This document shows, piece after piece, positions 1-5,607 of a stretch of 5,607 bases of DNA (position 1 is the first letter of the stretch; the number at the start of each line of letters is the position of its first letter). The notes under the pieces are model-generated. The model saw only the letters and a list, made by a program, of their open reading frames with translations. It searched no databases and was not told the DNA's origin. This DNA is from Bacillota bacterium (GTDB lineage: Bacteria; Bacillota; UBA4882; UBA8346). The stretch is taken from positions 1-5,607 of the forward strand of contig JAEZKW010000278.1 of assembly GCA_023415375.1 (NCBI GenBank). Direction: 5' to 3'. Both the position numbers and the translations under genes were made by a program.

Positions 1-6
1 GTTTCA

Positions 7-16
7 CTCCATCTCC
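7..16 (-). promoter_or_regulatory. Possible ribosome binding site of a gene beyond the left edge
   Basis: Read on the minus strand, the last bases of the window contain GGAGATGGAG followed by TGAAAC. This is a good Shine-Dalgarno match placed so that a start codon could lie just outside the window, or at the GTG at 5-7. It would mean that another minus-strand gene follows the radical SAM gene about 100 bases downstream. Only the purine run is seen; the gene itself is inferred. Confidence 0.2.
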
Positions 17-62
17 ATTGACGATTCTGTACGTACAAACCAACTTGATATTCCTTCGCCTA

Positions 63-84
63 TTTTACTTTAGACAAAGTAAAA
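63..84 (-). other. AT-rich hairpin downstream of the radical SAM gene
   Basis: A perfect 9-bp inverted repeat (63-71 TTTTACTTT with 76-84 AAAGTAAAA, loop AGAC) lies 24 bases past the radical SAM stop codon. On neither strand is it followed by a clear T-run and it has only one C:G pair per arm, so it is not a canonical intrinsic terminator. It may still act as a weak terminator or mRNA 3'-end stabiliser. Confidence 0.3.
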
Positions 85-108
85 CCCTTATTACTTGTAA
101 CTTACAAT

Positions 109-1020
109 TCAAACGACTCCTGTCAAATCAAAACTCGGAACATAATCTTCGGTTGCAGACTCCAGGCCTTGGACGAAGCCGTCTTCGAATTCCAATTCGG
201 ACATTTTATCTACCACCAATTGATATTCCTCAAGAGTCAGACGACGATTGATTTCCGGGTGTTGCACCGCATGATAAAAAGGAATATATTGAGCCATTAA
301 GCTGATATAAACTCCCGGCGGGAGGTATTCTTTAGCCCATTCCAAACAACGAATCGAATCGGCAACACCACCGGGGAGAACCAGGTGTCTCACAATAACT
401 CCGGATTGAATAATCCCCTCATCATCCAGAACAACCGGGCCTACCTGCCGGATCATTTCCAATATTGCCGAACTGGCAAAGGCGAAATAATTGGGCGCCC
501 CATAATAGAACCGGCTAATTTCCGGTGAGATACATTTTAAGTCCGGTAAATAAACGTCAATGAGGCCTTCTAAAGTTTTGAGAGTTTCTACTTTTTCATA
601 TGCAGAAGTATTATAAACAATCGGAATCTTCAGGCCCATTAGACGGGCGAACCTGAGCGCAGCAGCGATCTGCGGAACAAAATGGGATGGAGTCACCAAA
701 TTGATGTTATGAGCGCCATTATATTGCAAATAAAGAAATTTCTCGGCTAATTCGTCAATGGAGATTTCTCGCCCGAAACCTTCCTGACTGATCGCATAAT
801 TTTGACAAAAACAACATTTTAAATTACAATCTGAAAAAAAGATTGCGCCCGATCCCCGCTCACCGGAAATAGGGGGTTCTTCCCAATGGTGGAGAGCAAT
901 CCGTCCCAGTTTCGGCTTGCTTCCCGCGCCACAAAATCCTTTTTCTCCGGCATTTCTGTTTACGTGACAATTTCTGGGACATATGTCGCAATCGGACATT
1001 ATTTTTTCAACTTCATTCAT
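109..1020 (-). CDS. PflX-like radical SAM Fe-S protein (PflA-related activase family)
   Basis: This 303-residue protein belongs to the radical SAM superfamily and resembles the PflX / pyruvate formate-lyase activase-related group (COG1313 type). Members cleave S-adenosylmethionine at a [4Fe-4S] cluster to make a 5'-deoxyadenosyl radical; the substrate of this subgroup is not established. The core CX3CX2C motif is visible at C65-C69-C72 (CNLKCCFCQNY), with an extra cysteine at C70. An N-terminal cysteine set (C11, C14, C18, C30; CDICPRNC...GFCGAG) precedes it, as is usual for this family, and may bind another metal cluster. The TIM-barrel region follows, with NLVTPSHF (107-114), IVYNTSAY (134-141) and DVYLPDLK (155-162). 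Length is normal and the frame is intact. The assigned ATG has only a weak GGTGA about nine bases upstream. A second ATG at codon 8 (997-999) is a credible alternative start. The gene stands alone and diverges from the ABC operon, so no partner protein is indicated. Confidence 0.9.
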   Translation of the reverse strand: MNEVEKIMSDCDICPRNCHVNRNAGEKGFCGAGSKPKLGRIALHHWEEPPISGERGSGAIFFSDCNLKCCFCQNYAISQEGFGREISIDELAEKFLYLQYNGAHNINLVTPSHFVPQIAAALRFARLMGLKIPIVYNTSAYEKVETLKTLEGLIDVYLPDLKCISPEISRFYYGAPNYFAFASSAILEMIRQVGPVVLDDEGIIQSGVIVRHLVLPGGVADSIRCLEWAKEYLPPGVYISLMAQYIPFYHAVQHPEINRRLTLEEYQLVVDKMSELEFEDGFVQGLESATEDYVPSFDLTGVV

Positions 1021-1027
1021 TATTTAA

Positions 1028-1132
1028 ATTCACCATCACTTTTATTCTTGCTATGTGAATTAATTCACCATCACTTTTATTTTTGCTATGTGAATTAATT
1101 TGCCATCCCTTTTATTTTTATTTAGGGTTCCT
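1028..1132. repeat. 35-bp tandem repeat array, 2 close copies plus 1 decayed
   Basis: Units 1028-1062 and 1063-1097 are 35 bp each and differ at a single position (C or T at unit position 20). A third copy begins in register at 1098. It matches the second at 19 of the first 22 positions and then diverges. The unit starts ATTCACCATCAC and ends TATGTGAATTA, so its ends are inverted repeats of each other. There are no unique spacers, which excludes a CRISPR array, and 35 is not a multiple of three, which argues against coding. The array starts eight bases from the radical SAM start codon, so part of it is probably in that gene's leader and includes its only candidate Shine-Dalgarno (GGTGA). Confidence 0.85.
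1054..1069. promoter_or_regulatory. Operator-like palindrome (Rex-box or CRP/FNR-type)
   Basis: The junction of the first two tandem repeats creates a perfect 14-bp palindrome GTGAATTAATTCAC (1055-1068), read with flanks as TGTGAATTAATTCACC. This fits the known Rex consensus (TTGTGAA-N4-TTCACAA) at 12 of 14 specified positions. It also fits the CRP/FNR pattern TGTGA-N6-TCACA at 9 of 10. The next junction (1089-1104) keeps the left half TGTGAA but has TTTGCC on the right. The site lies about 35-50 bases upstream of the radical SAM start, where repressors often bind. Which regulator binds, if any, is inference; no regulator gene is in the window. Confidence 0.4.
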
Positions 1133-1305
1133 ACTTAAAAATATACTAATTATCATAACTCGTCAAGCAGGGACTCATATGGGAACAAATTTCCAATGGA
1201 TACGTTGAACGTGTAAGCGAAAGAAATTTCGTAGTTTTATAAAATAAATTGTAATAGAATACATATTGATTTTTGTAGAAATAGACTCACTTTAAGTATT
1301 TGTTA

Positions 1306-1335
1306 TTCATAACCAATGTTTCAGCTGCGTATAAT
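1306..1335 (+). promoter_or_regulatory. Candidate sigma-A promoter for the ABC operon
   Basis: A perfect -10 hexamer TATAAT (1330-1335) is preceded, after an 18-bp spacer, by TTCATA (1306-1311), a four-of-six match to TTGACA. It reads toward the permease gene and would give a leader of about 165 nt that includes the nested inverted repeat. A competing -35-like TTGACT at 1356-1361 has only poor -10 matches (TAATTT at 1379-1384). Surrounding DNA is very AT-rich, so chance matches are likely. Confidence 0.3.
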
Positions 1336-1385
1336 GTTCCAATCATTGATTAGCTTTGACTATTATATAGCTTAAATTTAATTTA

Positions 1386-1438
1386 GACTAGTGGTTTTAA
1401 TTCCCCGTGTTCTTAAACCCGGCGGGGAATTACTAGTC
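1386..1438 (+). other. Nested inverted repeat in the permease leader
   Basis: Two perfect stems are nested. GACTAGT (1386-1392) pairs with ACTAGTC (1432-1438), and AATTCCCCG (1399-1407) pairs with CGGGGAATT (1423-1431). The stems abut on the right arm and are separated on the left by a one-sided bulge GGTTTT (1393-1398). The 15-base loop contains TTAAACC (1413-1419), which can pair with the bulge, giving a possible pseudoknot. No T-run follows on either strand, so it does not look like an intrinsic terminator. It lies 67 bases before the permease start codon and may be a structured mRNA leader, or a protein-binding or mobile-element remnant in DNA form. Confidence 0.6.
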
Positions 1439-1505
1439 AGCACTCCAAGAAAATCGAAATCCCAGCAGTTTTAAACCGGATGGAATTTAGATATGGGGGC
1501 AATAT

Positions 1506-3995
1506 ATGGGAATTATCATCAAATTTATTGTTAAAAATATTCAAGAAAAAAAGTTACGCACCTTTTTAATTCTTTTTTCAGTTTCACTTTCGGCGGCCCT
1601 TGTATTTGCTTCTTTTGCACTTTCTGGAACAATCGAACAAACTGTTATAGAACAAGTAAAAAAATACATTGGATCGGCGGATATAATGATTTGGGCGAAT
1701 CAAAAATCTCCTTCCCAGTATTTCCACATCGAAAAAACTGCTAAATATCAAACCCGTCTGGAATATGCGGTTGGTTCAATTGAAACCGATGTGACTTATA
1801 AGAATAAAAAAGAAACCATTCATATCAATCTGAAGGGTTTTTATATAGAAGATTTACCGAAACTAAATCCTTTTATCTTGGAAGCCCAAAAGAATTTATT
1901 ACCATTTCGCGGTAACAAAATAATTGTAAGCGAAAAGACGGCCCAGAATTGTAATTTTAAGGTGGGACAAAGTATTGAAATACTCGCCGGTGGTGACCGG
2001 CACCGGTTTCAAGTTGTGGGAATCGCCCGCCCGTTTGGTTATTTTCAAGAGGATAGCCAGTCCAATACCGCAGTCGTTCCTAGAGAATCCTTGGCCCGGG
2101 CTTTTAATGTACCCGGTAGTGTTTCCGTCGCTTATATTAAATTAAAGGATCCCAGTCAAATTCAGGTTACCATCCAGGATCTGGCGAAGGAATACCGGCG
2201 CTATACAGTACGGGAACCGATATCCGAAGCTGAGCTTAAACAAGATACCGACAGAATTTCTACCCCCTTTCAAATCATGGTGGTTTTGGTTATATTGATT
2301 AGCATTTTCATCATTTATTCATCCTTTAAGGTCATTACCCGCGAGAGACTACCGGTTATCGGAACATTCCGCAGTATCGGGGCAACCCGCAGAATGACCG
2401 ATCTGGTATTATTTGCCGAAAGTTTCTTCTATGGCATTATTAGCGGAATATTTGGCTGTATCTTGGGACTCGGGGTATTATATATCATGTCCATGATCAT
2501 CTCCCCCAGATGGGTTGTAGGAACCCATACTTCCATCAATTTTACAATCGACCAACTGATGTTTACTTTTATATTCGCAATTTTACTCCCCTTTATCGGA
2601 TCAATGATTCCTATTTTAAAAATCTCTAAAATTCCGGTAAAAGATATCGTTTTTAATACCATGGAAAAACCGAAAAAGAAAAAGGCATCAAAACTATTGT
2701 TTGGTGTTCTGAACTTATGCTTTGCAATAATTGCACCGTTGCTGGCTCCTAAAGACTGGGCGCTGTTATTCGATATTACGAGTATGATTGCAGCGATAAT
2801 ATCAATCGTATTTCTAGTTCCTTTCTTAACAGCCGGATTTTTGAAAATCTTTGAATGGCTGTATGAGTACATGCTTGGCAACGAAGGAGTTTTGGCAGCC
2901 AAGAATTTGCGGGAAAATAGAAGTATCTTAAATAATATTTCTTTACTGGCAATTGGAATATCAAGTTTATTAATGATTAATACAGTTAGTTTCAGTTCGA
3001 TTCAGGAAGTCGCTAATGCATACAAAGACTGTGATTTTCAAGTATGGATGGGGTATTACCCCCAGGCAGACCGGAGGCTTGAAGGAATCATCCGGACCAT
3101 TGACGGAGTCAGGGATACTTATGGTATTTACTCTGCCAATATGGTTGAAGTTGATGGCTACAAAGAAAAGATTAATTTGCTAAACGGGATTAACACCATC
3201 CGTTACCCGAATTTCAGACATATCGTGATTGACGAAGGCCCGCGAGTATTGCAGCATTTGGGCGATGAACGCAATATTTTATTATCCTATATTTTACGAG
3301 ATAAATTTGGAGTAAAGAAGGGAGATTCGCTAACCCTTATCCTGAACCGGGGGAAAAGAGTATACAAGGTAGCAGGTTTTTTCAATTCTTTAGATTGGGG
3401 CGGCAGTCATGCTATAATCGCTGAACGCTATTTTAAAATGGATACCAATGAACATTATTATGCAACGATTTTCATTAAAACGTCGAAGGATCCTAATCTT
3501 GTAGCTGCCAATATTCAAAAAAAGTTCTTGCGGTTCAGGCCTTGGGTTACCACAACCCAGCAACGGATTCAAGAAGACTTGCAGGGTAATCGCAAGACGT
3601 TCTCAATTTTGCAAGGCTTTGCGATGATGACTTTGATCATTGGGGCTTTTGGAGTTTTCAACAACTTGATTATCAGTTTTATTGAAAGAAAGCGCTCTTT
3701 GGCCATGATGCGCTCGGTCGGAATGAGCCGTAAACAGACTTTGAAGATGATTTTGATCGAGTCGTTAACCGGCGGCATCATTGGTGGAACCATCGGAATA
3801 CTCGCGGGTACCTTGTTGATATTCATTGTCCCCTTTATTATGAAAGCAATCAATCAAGTGGTCCCCATCCATTATTCGGCGAGAGAATATGGGATCGTTT
3901 TTATAGCCGGAATTGTTATTACAATAGTGGCTTCAATCAACCCGGCATTGAAGTTTTCCAAGCAAAATATCATTGAAGCCATTAAGTATGAATAG
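1506..3995 (+). CDS. ABC exporter permease with two FtsX domains (MacB/FtsX superfamily)
   Basis: This 829-residue membrane protein is the permease of a type VII (MacB-like) ABC exporter. The first membrane segment is at about residues 18-40, followed by an extracytoplasmic domain to about 255. Segments at about 256-275, 303-328 and 350-372 form the first FtsX domain (RERLPVIGTFRSIGATRRM at 279-297). A basic linker (388-396) leads to two central segments (about 397-413, 422-446). The second half repeats the plan: a segment at about 473-495, an extracytoplasmic domain to about 698, then segments at about 699-725, 753-777 and 793-812, with the FtsX signature ERKRSLAMMRSVGMSRKQ (727-744). The halves are an internal duplication, so one chain probably does the work of a MacB dimer. 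The start is supported by GGGGG (1495-1499), six bases upstream. Its ATPase follows 10 bases after the stop. The substrate is unknown; peptides, lipids or drugs are all possible for this family. Confidence 0.93.
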   Translation: MGIIIKFIVKNIQEKKLRTFLILFSVSLSAALVFASFALSGTIEQTVIEQVKKYIGSADIMIWANQKSPSQYFHIEKTAKYQTRLEYAVGSIETDVTYKNKKETIHINLKGFYIEDLPKLNPFILEAQKNLLPFRGNKIIVSEKTAQNCNFKVGQSIEILAGGDRHRFQVVGIARPFGYFQEDSQSNTAVVPRESLARAFNVPGSVSVAYIKLKDPSQIQVTIQDLAKEYRRYTVREPISEAELKQDTDRISTPFQIMVVLVILISIFIIYSSFKVITRERLPVIGTFRSIGATRRMTDLVLFAESFFYGIISGIFGCILGLGVLYIMSMIISPRWVVGTHTSINFTIDQLMFTFIFAILLPFIGSMIPILKISKIPVKDIVFNTMEKPKKKKASKLLFGVLNLCFAIIAPLLAPKDWALLFDITSMIAAIISIVFLVPFLTAGFLKIFEWLYEYMLGNEGVLAAKNLRENRSILNNISLLAIGISSLLMINTVSFSSIQEVANAYKDCDFQVWMGYYPQADRRLEGIIRTIDGVRDTYGIYSANMVEVDGYKEKINLLNGINTIRYPNFRHIVIDEGPRVLQHLGDERNILLSYILRDKFGVKKGDSLTLILNRGKRVYKVAGFFNSLDWGGSHAIIAERYFKMDTNEHYYATIFIKTSKDPNLVAANIQKKFLRFRPWVTTTQQRIQEDLQGNRKTFSILQGFAMMTLIIGAFGVFNNLIISFIERKRSLAMMRSVGMSRKQTLKMILIESLTGGIIGGTIGILAGTLLIFIVPFIMKAINQVVPIHYSAREYGIVFIAGIVITIVASINPALKFSKQNIIEAIKYE

Positions 3996-4001
3996 AGGTG
4001 G
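3995..4001 (+). promoter_or_regulatory. Ribosome binding site that fixes the ATPase start
   Basis: GAGGTGG begins at the last base of the permease stop codon and sits four bases before the ATG at 4006. It is the best Shine-Dalgarno in the neighbourhood and favours 4006 over in-frame upstream starts at 3973 (TTG) and 3988 (ATG), which overlap the permease gene. Its overlap with the stop codon suggests translational coupling. Confidence 0.7.
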
Positions 4002-4005
4002 TCAA

Positions 4006-4701
4006 ATGGGACCGGTTATTGAAACGGTGAACTTGTATAAATCGTTTAAACTTGGTGAGGTCGAGGTCGAGGTTTTAAAGAATATTAATCTTGCCATTGA
4101 GCAGGGAGAGTTTGTTTCGATCATGGGGCCATCCGGCTCCGGAAAAAGTACTCTTTTATATTTGATCGGGGGACTTGATAAGCCAACCTCGGGCAGTATT
4201 AAAATTAAAGGCCAAGAATTATCATCCATGAAGGACCAGGAAGAGAGTATCTTGCGGCGCCGCGATCTCGGTTTTGTATTTCAATTTTACAACCTGATCC
4301 CCAATCTTAATGTGGAAGAAAACATTATGTTGCCTATCTTGCTTGATGGTAAACGGCTGAAGGCCGAAAGGCAGAAACTGGACCAAATATTGGAAGACGT
4401 AGGACTTTCTGACCGCCGTTACCATACGCCCCGGGAATTGTCCGGCGGTCAACAGCAAAGAGTGGCGATTGCCAGAGCTTTGGTAAATGAACCGGATATC
4501 ATTCTGGCTGATGAACCCATTGGGAATCTCGACAGTAAAACTGGTACGGAAATCATGAAATTATTGAAGCGGATTAACCAGGAGCGCGGAAAAACCATTC
4601 TTCAGGTAACTCATTCGGAAGAGGCAGCCGGTTATGGAGAACGGATTATTCATGTGCGGGATGGAAAGGTGTGGGAAGTGAATGATGAAGAGAGTGTTTA
4701 A
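4006..4701 (+). CDS. ABC exporter ATP-binding protein (MacB/LolD-like)
   Basis: This 231-residue cytoplasmic ATPase powers the preceding permease. All nucleotide-binding motifs are present: an A-loop tyrosine (Y11), Walker A GPSGSGKST (41-49), Q-loop Q93 (VFQFYNLIP, typical of the LolD/MacB/FtsE group), signature LSGGQQQR (145-152), Walker B IILADE with catalytic E170, D-loop NLDS (174-177) and switch H203. Length is normal for the family. The usual DEPTGNLD is here DEPIGNLD (I172), a conservative oddity outside the catalytic residues. I chose the ATG at 4006 because conserved family sequence starts right there (MGPVIETVNLYKSF) and GAGGTGG precedes it; an in-frame extension to 3973 would run inside the permease gene. 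The 3' end overlaps the adaptor gene by 20 bases, which points to one coupled operon. It should function as a dimer on the two FtsX halves. Confidence 0.95.
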   Translation: MGPVIETVNLYKSFKLGEVEVEVLKNINLAIEQGEFVSIMGPSGSGKSTLLYLIGGLDKPTSGSIKIKGQELSSMKDQEESILRRRDLGFVFQFYNLIPNLNVEENIMLPILLDGKRLKAERQKLDQILEDVGLSDRRYHTPRELSGGQQQRVAIARALVNEPDIILADEPIGNLDSKTGTEIMKLLKRINQERGKTILQVTHSEEAAGYGERIIHVRDGKVWEVNDEESV

Positions 4702-5607
4702 ATTAGTTATGGTATTCGTTGCCCTTGGGGTTTTCATTACCATTGCCGGTTGCAAAAAACAAGCCCCCAAAACTGTATCTACCGTAAAACCCGAACCGGT
4801 AAAACAGGTTGTCGAGGCATTTGGAATTGTAAAGGCTAGAGATTATAAAGATATTAATCTAGATTTCCCGGCTCAGATTCAAAAAGTACCCGTGAAGAAC
4901 GGTCAGCATGTCAAGCTAAATGAGCCTTTAATCTATTTAAATATCAACAATTTCATGGCAATGATCAAAAACAAGGAAAACGAACTCAATTTTGCCCGTT
5001 TTGAACTGCTTAGAACCCGGAAGAACTTGACAGATGCCAAAGAAGTATATGACCGCGCCAAGCATCAATTGGCTGATAAAGAACAGATGTTTCAAAAAGG
5101 GGTTATTTCCAGACAGGAATTGGATGATTGTCGTGATCAGGTGAAAGAGAAGGAAAAGGCTGTAACCAGTATTGAACCTTCATACGGACACTCTGAAGAA
5201 GTCACCAGCATCGGAGTACAATCAGAAAAAGTTTCCGTGCTGGAATATGACCTGAAACGAATGAAAGATAAACTGAATCAAAGTTTTTTGCAAGGAAATA
5301 TTATCGTATCCGATTATTCTGATGCAGTTGTATATGACGTAAATTGTGCAGCCGGTTATTCAGTGGGCACTAGTGACACTTCCGGAAATGCCCAACAAAA
5401 ATTGTTGAGTATCATGAATCTTAACAGTTTATATATCTCGGCGAATGTGGCTGAAGAATTCATTAAAGATGTACATATTGGAGCCAATGTAACCATTTTG
5501 CCGGTGGCCGATAATTCACGGAAATACCGGGGAAAAGTCATCCGTATCGCTGATATGGCGGTAAAAGAAAATGGTGAGACCAATGTGGCGGTTGAGATTT
5601 CACTGGA
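4682..5607 (+). CDS. Lipoprotein membrane-fusion adaptor of the ABC exporter (HlyD/MacA-like), 3' truncated by the window
   Basis: The frame is open to the window end (308 codons seen, no stop). A lysine-arginine start and hydrophobic segment (5-22) lead to a lipobox IAGC with C24, so it should be a lipoprotein anchored outside the cytoplasmic membrane. A first barrel/lipoyl half (about 41-88; VPVKNGQHVKLNEPLIYL) is followed by an alpha-helical hairpin (about 92-203) with the typical adaptor tip FQKGVISRQELDD (137-149). The second lipoyl half (about 205-230) and a beta-barrel region (about 240-305; LYISANVAEEF, GANVTILPV) come next. This order is that of HlyD/MacA/RND adaptors. The C-terminal part is missing only because the window ends. 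The start overlaps the ATPase stop by 20 bases. ATG codons at 4682 and 4685 are both possible; GGGAAG (4673-4678) is better spaced for 4685. The hairpin-tip arginine used for TolC docking in AcrA-like proteins is absent. It probably couples with the permease's extracytoplasmic domains. Confidence 0.9.
   Translation, partial: MMKRVFKLVMVFVALGVFITIAGCKKQAPKTVSTVKPEPVKQVVEAFGIVKARDYKDINLDFPAQIQKVPVKNGQHVKLNEPLIYLNINNFMAMIKNKENELNFARFELLRTRKNLTDAKEVYDRAKHQLADKEQMFQKGVISRQELDDCRDQVKEKEKAVTSIEPSYGHSEEVTSIGVQSEKVSVLEYDLKRMKDKLNQSFLQGNIIVSDYSDAVVYDVNCAAGYSVGTSDTSGNAQQKLLSIMNLNSLYISANVAEEFIKDVHIGANVTILPVADNSRKYRGKVIRIADMAVKENGETNVAVEISL

Larger units (their letters stand above)
1021..1505. other. Divergent intergenic region, 485 bp
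   Basis: This spacer separates the start codons of the radical SAM gene (left, minus) and the permease gene (right, plus), so it must hold both promoters. From left to right it contains the 35-bp tandem repeats, a 1136-1385 stretch rich in A and T, and a nested inverted repeat. Within the AT-rich stretch are two small stem-loops: 1180-1195, a six-pair stem with loop CAAA, and 1218-1231, CGAAA-GAAA-TTTCG with a GNRA-type loop. There is also a dyad ACGTT-G-AACGT at 1202-1212. An open stretch of 27 codons without a start codon lies at 1159-1239. I recognise no tRNA, known riboswitch or complete gene here. Confidence 0.7.

Noticed and set aside
28..37. Palindrome TGTACGTACA near the left edge as an operator
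   Set aside because: A single 10-bp palindrome is expected by chance at this scale, and there is no promoter-like context or second copy.
2..73. Plus-strand open frame entering from the left edge and ending at TAG 71-73, possibly the tail of a convergent gene
   Set aside because: Only 23 codons are visible and the residues (ending D-I-P-S-P-I-L-L) carry no recognisable feature; an opposite-strand ribosome binding site in the same bases is equally possible.
18..251. Plus-strand frame of 77 codons starting at TTG
   Set aside because: It lies mostly antisense to the well-supported radical SAM gene, has no convincing ribosome binding site and its translation resembles no protein family.
1028..1132. 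CRISPR array
   Set aside because: The repeats are directly adjacent with no spacers, only two good copies exist, and no cas genes are present.
1386..1438. Rho-independent terminator
   Set aside because: The inverted repeat is strong but no T-run follows on either strand, and it sits in the leader of the plus-strand operon with no gene ending nearby.
2429..2902. Minus-strand frame of 157 codons inside the permease gene
   Set aside because: It is a shadow of the FtsX permease, which has clear family motifs and a ribosome binding site; the antisense translation is low-complexity and unfamiliar.
4057..4074. Hexamer repeat GAGGTC x3 as a phase-variable microsatellite
   Set aside because: It encodes E-V-E-V-E-V in the ATPase, a segment where family members normally have similar residues (GEVEV), and hexamer changes would not shift the frame.

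Overview
The window looks like bacterial chromosome of fairly low GC, with AT-rich spacers. I infer Bacillota (a Clostridia-like or related anaerobic lineage). The grounds are the anaerobe-type radical SAM protein, the purine-rich Shine-Dalgarno sequences, the tightly packed ABC operon and the lipoprotein-type adaptor. No rRNA or other lineage marker is present, so this is a soft inference.

Layout. On the minus strand, positions 109-1020 encode a PflX-type (COG1313-like) radical SAM Fe-S protein. About 108 bases lie beyond its stop codon. They hold a short AT-rich hairpin and, at the extreme left edge, a possible ribosome binding site for a further minus-strand gene. A 485-base divergent spacer (1021-1505) separates this gene from a plus-strand operon. 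Next to the radical SAM start the spacer carries two near-identical 35-bp tandem repeats plus a decayed third. The junction of the first two forms a 14-bp perfect palindrome resembling a Rex or CRP/FNR operator. Next to the operon it carries a nested inverted repeat, with an echo of its loop just upstream of the operon's ribosome binding site.

The plus-strand operon encodes an ABC exporter of the MacB/FtsX (type VII) superfamily. It consists of an 829-residue permease with two FtsX domains and about ten membrane segments (1506-3995), its LolD/MacB-like ATPase (4006-4701) and a lipoprotein membrane-fusion adaptor of the HlyD/MacA kind (4682-5607, cut off by the window end). The genes are 10 bp apart and then overlapping, so they are probably co-transcribed and translationally coupled.

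The ATPase should energise the permease by the mechanotransmission mechanism known for MacB. The adaptor should sit on the outer face of the membrane and work with the permease's two extracytoplasmic domains. The substrate cannot be read from the sequence. No outer-membrane partner is seen in the window. The points most worth a second look are the operator-like tandem array, the structured leader of the exporter operon, and the pairing of a double-length permease with an adaptor lacking the TolC-docking arginine.
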